From NCBI GenBank assembly GCA_963974125.1, contig CAXBCH010000002.1:124001-188000 (forward strand): a DNA stretch of 64,000 bases, read 5' to 3'. Positions 33,980 through 46,019 of the stretch are shown piece by piece (position 1 is the first letter of the stretch; each line of letters opens with the position of its first letter). Below the pieces are notes generated by a model that was given only the letters and a program-made list of their open reading frames with translations, ran no database searches and was not told the DNA's origin. A program made the translations under genes and the position numbers. This DNA is from Haliea sp963974125 (GTDB lineage: Bacteria > Pseudomonadota > Gammaproteobacteria > Pseudomonadales > Halieaceae).

Positions 33980-36627
33980 GAGCCAGCCGCCTCGATGCGG
34001 CACAGGGCCTGCATCCCGCAGTGGCGGCAGCTGCCGGGAGATTTTGGTGCCACTGCCGCCTCGCCGTCGACAAAAGCGGCGGCCAGTGCAGTCAGCGACT
34101 GCCGCCAGTGCGCCACGACCTGCTCCCAGTCGGCGCAGGGGTGCTGGCCGCGGGTGCGGCCCGCGATGTCGGTGTGGATTCCGGGACCGGCATCCGCCCG
34201 CGCCAGGCCCGCGAACTGGCAACGCCGCTCTCGCACAGTGGCAAAGGCAACACCCGCCAGAGACGTTTCGGCAGCGAGCGCATACAGCGGCAACTGCGGT
34301 TTCGCCGGCCGCTCCCCGAACCAGTCAGCGACCGCGGAGAGAGCGGACTTGTAGTCAATCAGCAGGGTGGAACCATCCTCCAGCACGTCGATGCGGTCTA
34401 TCCGCAGCGACAGTGTCAGACCCCCCAGCTCCAGCTTGCCCGGGGCCTCGCGCGCCAGAACCCTGAATGCAGGTCGCTGCCGCTCCAGTTGCAGCCATTC
34501 CGCCAATAATCGCTGCAAACGCATGCTCTCCAGCCGCAGGCAGGCGCGACCCGCGGCGCGCTGTCGCGACACAGGCAATGCCGCCACCGCCGACGCCACC
34601 GCCCGCTGCAGGCAGTTCTGCTCCGCCGCCGGCGACAGCTGCACCAGCGCGGCCCGGTCACCGAGCTCACCCCAGAGGTGGAACAGGGCACTGTGCAGCA
34701 ATTCGCCCCGGTCCGCAGCCGACAGGCCGGGCTCTGGTTCCGGCAGTGGCCGCAACTGCAAGCGGCGCCGGGCAAAAGCCCGGAAGGGACACAGGGACTG
34801 GTCTTCGATAATCGCGCTGCCACCCCGCAGCAGGCCAGCTTCCGTCGCCGCTACCGGTGGCGCCGGCGCACTCTGATCCGGCACCTGGCAGGTATTGCCC
34901 AGCGCCTGCAGCCAGGACTGCTTTAACGGCGCCGGGGGCAGGTCCGGCATCGGGGCGAAACCCCGCAACAGCGGGCTGGGGAGTTCGGGAACGCCATCGC
35001 GCTGCGCCGCAAAACTGGCATAAAGCACTCCGGTGGCGCGCCGGTAGCGGTCCAGCAACGCTTCGCTGAAGGCCCACTCCCGCTCCGCACTGGCATGCGG
35101 CATGCCGCGTTCGCGTTGCAGGCGCAACGGAATGAAGGGATGCGGACGGGCCGGCGCAGGCCACTGGCTGGCTTGCATTCCGCACAACCAGAGCTTGTCG
35201 AACTGCAGGCCCGCCGCCTCCAATGGGCCCAGCACCTGCACGGTACTGTCATCGGTTTGCGGCTGGAAACCGGCCTCCCCGGCCAGTCGCCGCAGTAACT
35301 GCAGGGCTTCAGCGAAGCGCAGGGACGGCATCACCAGATCGAACCCGGCATAGTCCCGCAACAACCGTTGCCACTGTTCCAGCTGCTGGTATTCGAGCGA
35401 ATCCAGCGCCGTCCAGGGCCAGCCCCAGGGCGCCAGCAGGCGCTCGAAGCGCGACATCCAGACTGATGGCGGATGGCGGCCACCGGTCAGGGCCGACATC
35501 GCGCTGACCTGCAGCGCTTGCGCCAGCACGGAGTTACCGCCGCCAGCCGCCTCCAGTTCTCGCTGCAACTGTGCCAGCGTCAGGCGCTCGAGCCGGGTCT
35601 CGAAGCAGCGTGTCAGCAACGCCGTGCGGCCCGCGCCAGCCAGGCCCGGCTGGACAAAGCGCGATTGCAGCAGCAGGGCCAGCGCCTGCGGACCGATGCC
35701 CTCGGCCGGCAGCGCCAGCAGCTGCAGGGCGTCGCGCACCAGGGGAACGTCCGCCAGCGGCTGGCCCGCGGAAAAGTTCACCGGCAGGCTCTGGTAGCGC
35801 CGATCCAGGCAATCGAACTCGCGCCGCAGGAGGTAGTCCAGCGTGGCCCGCTGCCCGGCACTGTCAGCGATCACAATACCCAGCCGCAAATCCGGCTCTG
35901 TCGTCGCCAGATCCGCCGCCCAGCGCGCCACTGCCGCGAGTTCGCTGCGGCTGTCCTCACAACGCAGCACTTCACACTCCACCGCAGCCGCAGCTGCTGG
36001 TTCCAGCGTTTGCAGATCCGCGACCAGTCCCTGCAGGCAGTGCTCATACAGGGGTGGCAAGGTGTCGAAAGCCAGCAGGGCAACGGGTATGCGCGGCGTA
36101 TCCGGGGTCAGCGCGGCCAGCGCGAGCATCGCGTCCACCAACGTGGTCAGGCCATCCCGGGCCAGACGAGCGCTGAAGGCTTCGGTCCAGCGCAAGAAGG
36201 CCCCGCAATCTTCGTCCAGCAGGAACAGCTGCCGTATCGCGGGCGCCGCCAGCTCAACTTGCCAGCGCAGCAGCATGTCCCGGGCCCGGGCCGCCAGACG
36301 AGCCGCGGCGCCGGGCTGGAGGAGGTCGTGGCGTCCGGCCTGGGCCTGGTCCGCAGCGATAACCTGGCGCCACAATTCGTGGGTCTGGGCTGGGCTCAGC
36401 AGCCGTCGGGCGGGCAGTCGACCCGCTGCCACTGCCTCCAGCCAGCGCTGTTGCAACCAGGGTTCCAGGGCCGAAACCCGGGGCGCGGATCGCTCCCCGG
36501 CAACGTCTCCCGCAGCCACCTCCCACTCGCAGAGGATCCGCCGCGCCAGGCGCTGGGTGGGTGTCAACAAAGTGTAGCCGGCGGCGATCAGGGGTTGCAG
36601 TGGATCGATGTCGTACAGTCGGGGCAA
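33976..36627 (-). CDS. AddB-like PD-(D/E)XK nuclease (probable DNA repair protein family)
   Basis: An 883-residue relative of AddB, of the kind grouped as TIGR03623 probable DNA repair proteins. The N-terminal half is a degraded helicase fold without a working Walker A. The C-terminal part holds the nuclease core (RIDRIDVLEDGS, then LLIDYKS at about residue 758) and cysteines typical of the AddB/Cas4 Fe-S cluster: SLCPFRAFARRRL (about 611) and CRHCGMQALCR near the end. The TTG at 36627 has GGAG six to seven bases upstream and fits the start of similarity (LYDIDPLQPLIAAG). The frame extends upstream to 36729 without support. Confidence 0.83.
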   Translation of the reverse strand: MPRLYDIDPLQPLIAAGYTLLTPTQRLARRILCEWEVAAGDVAGERSAPRVSALEPWLQQRWLEAVAAGRLPARRLLSPAQTHELWRQVIAADQAQAGRHDLLQPGAAARLAARARDMLLRWQVELAAPAIRQLFLLDEDCGAFLRWTEAFSARLARDGLTTLVDAMLALAALTPDTPRIPVALLAFDTLPPLYEHCLQGLVADLQTLEPAAAAAVECEVLRCEDSRSELAAVARWAADLATTEPDLRLGIVIADSAGQRATLDYLLRREFDCLDRRYQSLPVNFSAGQPLADVPLVRDALQLLALPAEGIGPQALALLLQSRFVQPGLAGAGRTALLTRCFETRLERLTLAQLQRELEAAGGGNSVLAQALQVSAMSALTGGRHPPSVWMSRFERLLAPWGWPWTALDSLEYQQLEQWQRLLRDYAGFDLVMPSLRFAEALQLLRRLAGEAGFQPQTDDSTVQVLGPLEAAGLQFDKLWLCGMQASQWPAPARPHPFIPLRLQRERGMPHASAEREWAFSEALLDRYRRATGVLYASFAAQRDGVPELPSPLLRGFAPMPDLPPAPLKQSWLQALGNTCQVPDQSAPAPPVAATEAGLLRGGSAIIEDQSLCPFRAFARRRLQLRPLPEPEPGLSAADRGELLHSALFHLWGELGDRAALVQLSPAAEQNCLQRAVASAVAALPVSRQRAAGRACLRLESMRLQRLLAEWLQLERQRPAFRVLAREAPGKLELGGLTLSLRIDRIDVLEDGSTLLIDYKSALSAVADWFGERPAKPQLPLYALAAETSLAGVAFATVRERRCQFAGLARADAGPGIHTDIAGRTRGQHPCADWEQVVAHWRQSLTALAAAFVDGEAAVAPKSPGSCRHCGMQALCRIEAAGS

Positions 36628-36747
36628 GCGTTTCTCCGGGCGTTGGCGGCGGGCGGTTCCTACCCAAAACTGCGGCGCTGCTATAGAATGTCGCGCCTCG
36701 ACAGGTGCTCCGGCGCCGGCTGGAGACACTCTATCAGGTAACGGTCA

Positions 36748-37824
36748 ATGAGCAATATGGAAGTCTACAACGTCAACGTCGCCTCCCAGGATGTGCTGGT
36801 CACGCCGGCGCAGCTGAAAGAGACGCTGCCACTCAGCGACGCCGCGCACGAGATGATCAGTGACAGCCGCGAAGTGATACAGAACATCCTCGACCGCAAG
36901 GATCACCGCATCTTTGTCGTGGTGGGTCCCTGCTCCATCCACGATGTCAGCGCCGCCATGGACTACGCCCGGCGCCTGCAGGTTCTGGCACAGGAGTTGT
37001 CAGACACCCTGTATATCGTGATGCGGGTGTACTTTGAAAAACCGCGCACCACGGTGGGCTGGAAAGGCCTGATCAATGACCCGCACCTGGATGATTCATT
37101 CAAGATCGAGGAGGGACTGCACATCGGCCGCCGGCTGTTGCTGGACATCCTCGAGTTGGGGCTGCCCACCGCCACCGAGGCGCTCGACCCGATCTCTCCC
37201 CAGTACCTGCAGGACCTGATCAGCTGGTCCGCCATCGGCGCCCGCACCACGGAATCCCAGACCCATCGGGAAATGGCCAGCGGCCTGTCTTCGGCGGTGG
37301 GTTTCAAGAACGGTACCGACGGCGGCCTCACCGTGGCCAGCAACGCCCTCAACTCGGTGGCCAAGCCGCACCGCTTCCTGGGTATCAACGGGCAGGGTGA
37401 GGTCTCGGTGATTACCACGCGCGGCAACCGCTATGGCCACATCGTCCTGCGCGGCGGCAGCAATGGTCCCAACTACGACTCGGTACACGTGCGCCTGTGT
37501 GAAGAAGCACTGGCAAAAGCCTCTGTGCCCCAGAACATCATGGTTGACTGCAGTCACGCCAACTCCAGCAAACAGCCGGAATTGCAGCCGCTGGTGGTGG
37601 AGAATGTGGGCAACCAGATCCTGGAAGGCAACCGCTCGATTATCGGCCTGATGATCGAGAGCAACCTGAAAGCGGGCAACCAGCCGATACCCGAGAACCT
37701 GGCCGAGCTGGAATACGGTGTTTCGGTGACCGACGGCTGTATTGGCTGGGAGGAAACCGAGCACTGCCTGCGGGCGCTGCGCGAGACCCTCAGGGATGTG
37801 CTGCCGAGTCGTGTCGACGCCTAG
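36748..37824 (+). CDS. aroF: 3-Deoxy-7-phosphoheptulonate synthase (DAHP synthase), AroF-like
   Basis: Joins phosphoenolpyruvate and erythrose-4-phosphate in the first step of aromatic amino acid synthesis. The 358 residues contain VVVGPCSIHD (metal-binding Cys), VYFEKPRTTVGWKGLINDP, IGARTTESQTHREMASGLS, GFKNGTDG, VDCSHANSSK and SIIGLMIESN. THREMASGLS, PHRFLGIN and MVDCSH fit the tyrosine-sensitive AroF branch better than AroG, though the feedback effector is inference. A possible -10 (TATAGAAT) sits at about 36681. It converges with nfuA with a four-base overlap. Confidence 0.93.
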   Translation: MSNMEVYNVNVASQDVLVTPAQLKETLPLSDAAHEMISDSREVIQNILDRKDHRIFVVVGPCSIHDVSAAMDYARRLQVLAQELSDTLYIVMRVYFEKPRTTVGWKGLINDPHLDDSFKIEEGLHIGRRLLLDILELGLPTATEALDPISPQYLQDLISWSAIGARTTESQTHREMASGLSSAVGFKNGTDGGLTVASNALNSVAKPHRFLGINGQGEVSVITTRGNRYGHIVLRGGSNGPNYDSVHVRLCEEALAKASVPQNIMVDCSHANSSKQPELQPLVVENVGNQILEGNRSIIGLMIESNLKAGNQPIPENLAELEYGVSVTDGCIGWEETEHCLRALRETLRDVLPSRVDA

Positions 37825-38396
37825 TAGTAGGCCTGGCTGCGGTCCGAGTGATCGGTGCTATCGCGCACACCCTTGAGCTCCGGCAACTGCTCCAGCAGGG
37901 TTTTCTCCACCCCGCCCTTCAGGGTCTGGTCGACCATGCCACAGCCCTGGCAGCCACCGCCAAACTTGAGAATGGCATAGGGGTCCTCGGTGATTTCCAC
38001 CAGGCTGACTTCACCGCCGTGGGACGCCAGGGCCGGGTTCACCTCGTTGTACAGAATGTAGTTGACGCGGTCTTCCAGGGGGCTGTTCTCATCCACCCTC
38101 GGCAACTTGGCGTTGGGCGCCTTGATGGTCAGCTGGCCACCCATGCGATCCTTGGCGTAGTCCACCAGCGCATCCTCGAGGAACGGCAGGCTGCGGGCGT
38201 CGAACCAGGCGTCGAGCTCGCCGAAGGTTTGCTTTTCATCCCCTTCCTGAATGTCGCCCTCGCGGCAATAGGCAATACAGGTTTCCGCCTTGGGCGTCCC
38301 CGGCTGGTTGATAAAGACACGCACGCCCAGGGCATCCTCCTGCTTGGCCAGCAGTTCGGCGAGATAACCCTGTGCCGATTCTGTAATGGTGACCAT
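37821..38396 (-). CDS. nfuA: Fe-S biogenesis protein NfuA
   Basis: Carrier that delivers [4Fe-4S] clusters to target enzymes, important under oxidative stress. The 191 residues comprise an N-terminal degenerate A-type domain and a C-terminal Nfu domain with the cluster pair Cys149 and Cys152 in GGCQGCGMV, the same numbering as E. coli NfuA. The ATG at 38396 is the natural start. It is divergent from metH with about 130 bases between, and overlaps the aroF stop by four bases. Likely clients in this window include CysI, ETF-QO and the AbfD homologue. Confidence 0.96.
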   Translation of the reverse strand: MVTITESAQGYLAELLAKQEDALGVRVFINQPGTPKAETCIAYCREGDIQEGDEKQTFGELDAWFDARSLPFLEDALVDYAKDRMGGQLTIKAPNAKLPRVDENSPLEDRVNYILYNEVNPALASHGGEVSLVEITEDPYAILKFGGGCQGCGMVDQTLKGGVEKTLLEQLPELKGVRDSTDHSDRSQAYY

Positions 38397-38529
38397 GAAC
38401 CTCTTCCATTCCGAGTAAATTGGTCAAGTATTCTAGCAAACTTCTCCCGGATAGTGCGAGATCTGATTTCAACGCAGCCAAAGCCGCGGCTAATCTGTTA
38501 GAATTGCGGGCTTTTTACAGGAACCACCC

Positions 38530-42219
<3,690 letters not shown>

Positions 42220-42261
42220 GCGCAGGCGCGGATGTCGCAAGTGATTATTTGGAGCAGAATC

Positions 42262-42528
42262 ATGTCTGACCGCAGCGAAACAGAACACGCCCCCTCAGGG
42301 GAGAACGACGAGCAGTCAACCGAAGCTGGCAAGCACCGCCTGCGTCCGTGGCATGTCATCAGCAGCGTATTTGCAGCTGGCCTCGGAGTTCAGAGCAGCC
42401 GCAACCGCGAGCGCGACTTCAAGCAGGGCAAGGCCGGCGTCTTTATTGCCGCCGGCCTGATTTTTACCCTGCTGTTTATTGCGGCAATGGTGATTATCGT
42501 ACAGCTGGTACTGAAAAGCGCGGGCTAG
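42262..42528 (+). CDS. DUF2970 small membrane protein
   Basis: An 88-residue protein with a polar acidic N-terminus (about 1-33), the conserved DUF2970 block RPWHVISSVFAAGLGVQS, a basic stretch NRERDFKQGK and one membrane helix (about 57-82). The ATG at 42262 has GGAG seven bases upstream and replaces a weak upstream start at 42232. Function is unknown; DUF2970 proteins are small inner-membrane proteins of gamma- and betaproteobacteria. Its stop codon abuts a 14-bp tandem array. Confidence 0.82.
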   Translation: MSDRSETEHAPSGENDEQSTEAGKHRLRPWHVISSVFAAGLGVQSSRNRERDFKQGKAGVFIAAGLIFTLLFIAAMVIIVQLVLKSAG

Positions 42529-42587
42529 GGGGGCGCCCAGCCGGGGGCGCCCAGCCGGGGGCGCCTAGCCGGGGGCGCCTAGCCGGG
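42529..42587. repeat. 14-bp tandem array between convergent small genes
   Basis: Four units of GGGGGCGCC(C/T)AGCC run head to tail (42529-42542, 42543-42556, 42557-42570, 42571-42584) plus three further Gs. Units 1 and 2 read CCAGCC; units 3 and 4 read CTAGCC. The array fills the gap between the DUF2970 stop and the stop of the 37-residue gene, whose TAG (minus strand) lies in the last units. GGGCGCCC within the units is self-complementary, so the RNA could fold. Confidence 0.85.
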
Positions 42588-42692
42588 CATTGCCGCCAAC
42601 CAGAGGTAGGAAGCAACAACAACAATCGCAATGATGGCGGTGGCTGCAATGGCGTCGGCCATGCCGTTGTCTTTCCTGGTTGAACCTGACAT
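42579..42692 (-). CDS. 37-residue single-helix membrane protein
   Basis: A very short reading frame supported by GAGGAG about seven bases before its ATG. The product begins MSGSTRKDNGMADAI and continues into a 19-residue hydrophobic helix rich in Ala, Ile and Val, ending YLWLAAMPG, which suggests a single-pass inner-membrane miniprotein with its N-terminus in the cytoplasm. It converges on the DUF2970 gene, and its stop codon lies inside the 14-bp array. No family is recognised. The start site and hydrophobic profile make it a plausible real gene. Confidence 0.55.
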   Translation of the reverse strand: MSGSTRKDNGMADAIAATAIIAIVVVASYLWLAAMPG

Positions 42693-42895
42693 GCGGGAAC
42701 TCCTCGTCTGCTGTGGGCGCGGCGTCGGGCCGGCGTAACGGTTCGCAGGAGTATATCAGGAAATTCCAGAATGGCAGCCCGTCTCATTGCTCAGTGCGAG
42801 TTCTAAACTTATAAAAAATCAGCATAAATCGTCGCCCGGGTTTTCTGGTAAGGTAGCGCCTCTGCTGCAAACGCTCCTGCTATTAGGACCTCTCG

Positions 42896-44560
42896 ATGTA
42901 CCTTTACGACCAATATGATCAGCGCATTGTCGATGAGCGCGTGGCCCAGTTTCGAGACCAGACGCGGCGCTTCCTGGCTGGCGAACTGAGTGGCGCTGAG
43001 TTCCTGCCGCTGCGACTGCAGAATGGGCTCTACATACAACGTCTGGCGCCCATGCTCCGCATAGCCGTGCCCTATGGGCTGCTGTCCAGCACCCAGTTGC
43101 GCAAGCTGGCCCACATCAGCCGCCACTACGACAAGGGCTATGCACACGTCAGCACCCGGCAGAATATCCAGCTGAACTGGCCGCAACTGGAAGAGGTGCC
43201 GGACATTCTGGAGGAGCTTGCCAGCGTACAGATGCACGCGATCCAGACCAGCGGCAACTGCATACGCAATACCACCACAGACCAGTTTGCCGGCGTGGCG
43301 GCCGACGAACGTGAAGACCCGCGCCCCTGGTGCGAGATCATTCGCCAGTGGTCCACACTGCACCCGGAATTCGCCTTTTTGCCGCGCAAGTTCAAGATCG
43401 CGGTCTGCGCCAGCGAGCAGGACCGCGCCGCCATTCACGCTCATGATATCGGTGTTGAACTGCTGGCCAACGCCGCCGGCGAGTACGGTTTCAAGGTACT
43501 TGCCGGCGGCGGCCTCGGTCGTACCCCGGTGATCGGTTCCGTGATCAGCGAGTGGCTGGAAAAACGCCACCTGCTGACCTACCTGGAGGCGATCCTGCGG
43601 GTCTACAACCAGCACGGTCGCCGCGACAACAAGTACAAGGCGCGGATCAAGATCCTGGTCAAGGCCATGGGTGTCGAGGCTTTCCGGGACGCGGTGGAAC
43701 GCGAATGGGCGCTGCTGAAAGACGGTCCCAGCACCCTCACCGACGAGGAAATCGCACGCGCCAAATCCTTCTTTACCGCACCACCCTACGCGCAACTGGA
43801 CGGTGAAGCAGCTGCCGAGGCCCTGCGGGATCGCTGCGCGGCGGAGCCCATTTTCGGCAACTGGGTTGCGCGCAACACCCTGGCGCACCGCGTCCCCGGT
43901 TACCGCGCCGTGACCATCTCGCTGAAGGCGACCGGTGTGGCTCCGGGAGACATCACCGACCGTCAGCTGGAACTGCTGGCGGACCTGGCGGATGACTATT
44001 CCTTCGGCGAACTGCGCACCACTCACCAGCAGAACATGGTGCTCGCGGATGTCGAGACCAGCGCACTCTACACGTTGTGGCAGCAGCTGCAGGCTGCAGG
44101 CCTGGCAACACCGAACATCGGCTACATTACCGATGTCATCTGCTGCCCCGGCGGCGATTACTGCTCCCTCGCCAATGCCAAATCCATCCCTGTTGCCGAA
44201 GCCATCCAGGCCCGCTTCGAAGACCTGGACTACCTGTATGACCTGGGCCCGATCGAACTCAATATCAGCGGCTGCATGAATGCCTGCGGCCACCATCATA
44301 TAGGCCACATTGGTATCCTCGGCGTAGACAAGAAAGGCGCCGAGTTCTACCAGGTCAGCCTCGGTGGCAGCCAGTCCAAGGAAGCCGCCATCGGCAAGAT
44401 CCTGGGCCCCTCCTTCAGTCAGGAGGACATTCCGGATGTGGTCGAGAATATCCTCGACACTTTTGTCGGCCTGCGCCAGGAAGAGGAAACGTTTCTGCAA
44501 ACCTACAACCGGGTCGGTATCGAACCCTTCAAGGAGCGGGTCTATGCCAAGACTGATTAA
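42896..44560 (+). CDS. cysI: Siroheme sulfite (or nitrite) reductase, CysI type
   Basis: Reduces sulfite to sulfide with six electrons at a siroheme-[4Fe-4S] centre. The 554 residues show the two duplicated ferredoxin-like/reductase halves and the four cluster ligands in CCPGGDYC (Cys417, Cys423) and SGCMNACGHH (Cys460, Cys464). Substrate-side basic residues are likely in STRQNIQLNW and TTHQQNMVL. The type is the single-subunit reductase with a DUF934 neighbour, as in Pseudomonas, not the NADPH flavoprotein pair of E. coli. The DUF934 gene overlaps its end. Nitrite as the true substrate cannot be excluded. Confidence 0.9.
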   Translation: MYLYDQYDQRIVDERVAQFRDQTRRFLAGELSGAEFLPLRLQNGLYIQRLAPMLRIAVPYGLLSSTQLRKLAHISRHYDKGYAHVSTRQNIQLNWPQLEEVPDILEELASVQMHAIQTSGNCIRNTTTDQFAGVAADEREDPRPWCEIIRQWSTLHPEFAFLPRKFKIAVCASEQDRAAIHAHDIGVELLANAAGEYGFKVLAGGGLGRTPVIGSVISEWLEKRHLLTYLEAILRVYNQHGRRDNKYKARIKILVKAMGVEAFRDAVEREWALLKDGPSTLTDEEIARAKSFFTAPPYAQLDGEAAAEALRDRCAAEPIFGNWVARNTLAHRVPGYRAVTISLKATGVAPGDITDRQLELLADLADDYSFGELRTTHQQNMVLADVETSALYTLWQQLQAAGLATPNIGYITDVICCPGGDYCSLANAKSIPVAEAIQARFEDLDYLYDLGPIELNISGCMNACGHHHIGHIGILGVDKKGAEFYQVSLGGSQSKEAAIGKILGPSFSQEDIPDVVENILDTFVGLRQEEETFLQTYNRVGIEPFKERVYAKTD

Positions 44561-45011
44561 GCAGGGGCAGATTACCAGCGATCCCTGGCTACCGCCTGAG
44601 ACCGAGGCCGAGACAGCACCGGAATCGCACCTGCCCACCCTGAGCCAATGGCTGTCCCTTGCCGACAAGGCTGGCTCCGCGGTGCAAATCGAACCTGGCG
44701 ACGGCGTCAGCGAACTGCTGCCGGCACTGGACGCGGTCCGCCTGGTGGCAGTGAATTTCCCCCTGTTCACGGACGGTCGCGGATTTTCCTACGCCCGGGA
44801 ACTGCGCGAGCGTGGGTATGCAGGCGAACTGCGGGCCGTGGGTGCTTTCCTCCCCGACCAGCTGCATTACCTGCGTCGTTGCGGCTTCGACGCCTTCCAG
44901 TTCAGCGATGAGTCCCGCCTGGAAGAGGGGCTGCGGCAGCTGGACATCTTCTCCGAGCACTACCAGGGCGCTATCGACGACCCACAACCGCTGTTCCGGC
45001 GACGCCAGTAG
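44544..45011 (+). CDS. DUF934 protein linked to sulfite reductase
   Basis: A 155-residue soluble protein with the DUF934 blocks VAVNFPLFTDGRGFSYARELRE and QLHYLRRCGFDAFQ. The family is nearly always next to cysI-type reductases and is presumed to assist sulfite reduction, but its biochemical role is not established. The ATG at 44544 has AAGGAG seven bases upstream, lies inside the end of cysI (17-base overlap in another frame), and so is translationally linked. A strong terminator follows the stop. Confidence 0.88.
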   Translation: MPRLIKQGQITSDPWLPPETEAETAPESHLPTLSQWLSLADKAGSAVQIEPGDGVSELLPALDAVRLVAVNFPLFTDGRGFSYARELRERGYAGELRAVGAFLPDQLHYLRRCGFDAFQFSDESRLEEGLRQLDIFSEHYQGAIDDPQPLFRRRQ

Positions 45012-45037
45012 AATCCGCACTACCCGCAGTCCGAAGA

Positions 45038-45071
45038 CACAAAAAAGCCGGCTTGATGCCGGCTTTTTTGT
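45038..45071. terminator. Bidirectional intrinsic terminator
   Basis: AAAAAAGCCGGC (TTGAT) GCCGGCTTTTTT: six-base GC stem extended by A-T pairs with T runs on both strands. It ends the cysI-DUF934 message on the plus strand and the etfBA message on the minus strand. Confidence 0.92.
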
Positions 45072-45089
45072 ATTACCCGCCGCAGATAA

Positions 45090-46019
45090 TCAGAGCGCGG
45101 CTTCCAGCTCGGGGAGAGCGTCGAACAGATCCGCCACCAGACCGTAATCGGCCACCTGGAAGATCGGCGCGTCCTCGTCCTTGTTGATGGCGACAATAAC
45201 CTTGGAATCCTTCATCCCTGCCAGGTGCTGGATCGCACCGGAAATGCCGACGGCGATGTACAGATCCGGGGCCACAATCTTGCCGGTCTGGCCAACCTGC
45301 ATGTCATTGGGAACAAAGCCGGCATCCACAGCGGCGCGCGAGGCACCAATGGCAGCGCCCAGCTTGTCTGCAATCCCCTCCAGCAGCTTGAAGTTGTCGC
45401 CATTCTGCATGCCGCGACCGCCGGAAATGACGACCGGTGCAGCAGTCAGTTCGGGGCGATCGGATACCGCCACTTCCTCGCCGACAAAAGTGGAAATGCC
45501 CGCATCATGCACGGAGTCAACCGCTTCAATGCTGGCGGAACCACCCTCTGCCGCAACGGCATCAAAGGCGGTGGTGCGCACAGTGATCACCTTCTTGGCA
45601 TCGGTGGTCTGCACAGTGGCAATCACGTTACCGGCATAGATCGGGCGCTTGAAGGTATCCGCGGATTCAACCGAGATGATGTCCGAGATCTGGGCGACAT
45701 CCAGCAGTGCGGCAACCCGCGGCAAGGTGTTTTTGCCGTTGGTGGTCGAGGGAGCGATGATGTTGTCGTAGTTGGCCGCCACTTCGGCGATCAACAGGCT
45801 GACATTCTCCGCCAGCTGATGTTCATAGGCGGCGTTGTCCGCCAGCAGCACCTTGCCCACGCCAGGCACGGCCGCAGCCTGGTCGGCAACGGCGCTGCAG
45901 CCGGCGCCAGCTACCAGGATATCGATCTCGGCACCCATGGCCTCGGCTGCGGCGACGGCATTGAGGGTGGCAGGCTTGAGACTGCTGTTGTCGTGCTCTG
46001 CAATAACCAGTGTACTCAT
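45090..46019 (-). CDS. etfA: Electron transfer flavoprotein alpha subunit
   Basis: FAD-binding half of the soluble ETF that collects electrons from acyl-CoA and other dehydrogenases. The 309 residues carry the N-terminal alpha/beta domain and the C-terminal FAD domain with VVISGGRGMQNGDNF, a GASRAAVDAGFVPNDMQVGQTG segment, and YIAVGISGAIQHLAGM. Its ATG overlaps the etfB stop (ATGA). The electron acceptor, ETF-QO, is encoded divergently just upstream of etfB. Confidence 0.97.
   Translation of the reverse strand: MSTLVIAEHDNSSLKPATLNAVAAAEAMGAEIDILVAGAGCSAVADQAAAVPGVGKVLLADNAAYEHQLAENVSLLIAEVAANYDNIIAPSTTNGKNTLPRVAALLDVAQISDIISVESADTFKRPIYAGNVIATVQTTDAKKVITVRTTAFDAVAAEGGSASIEAVDSVHDAGISTFVGEEVAVSDRPELTAAPVVISGGRGMQNGDNFKLLEGIADKLGAAIGASRAAVDAGFVPNDMQVGQTGKIVAPDLYIAVGISGAIQHLAGMKDSKVIVAINKDEDAPIFQVADYGLVADLFDALPELEAAL

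Noticed and set aside
31226..36627. Phage-defence system in the helicase/nuclease pair
   Set aside because: The motif set and pairing fit AddAB-type recombination repair, and the neighbours are housekeeping genes with no defence-island or mobile-element signs.
36628..36729. Longer N-terminus for the AddB-like protein
   Set aside because: The extra 34 residues are low-complexity and unsupported; GGAG precedes the TTG at 36627, where family likeness begins.
38397..38529. Cobalamin riboswitch before metH
   Set aside because: The leader is only about 130 bases and has no B12-box sequence or suitable fold.
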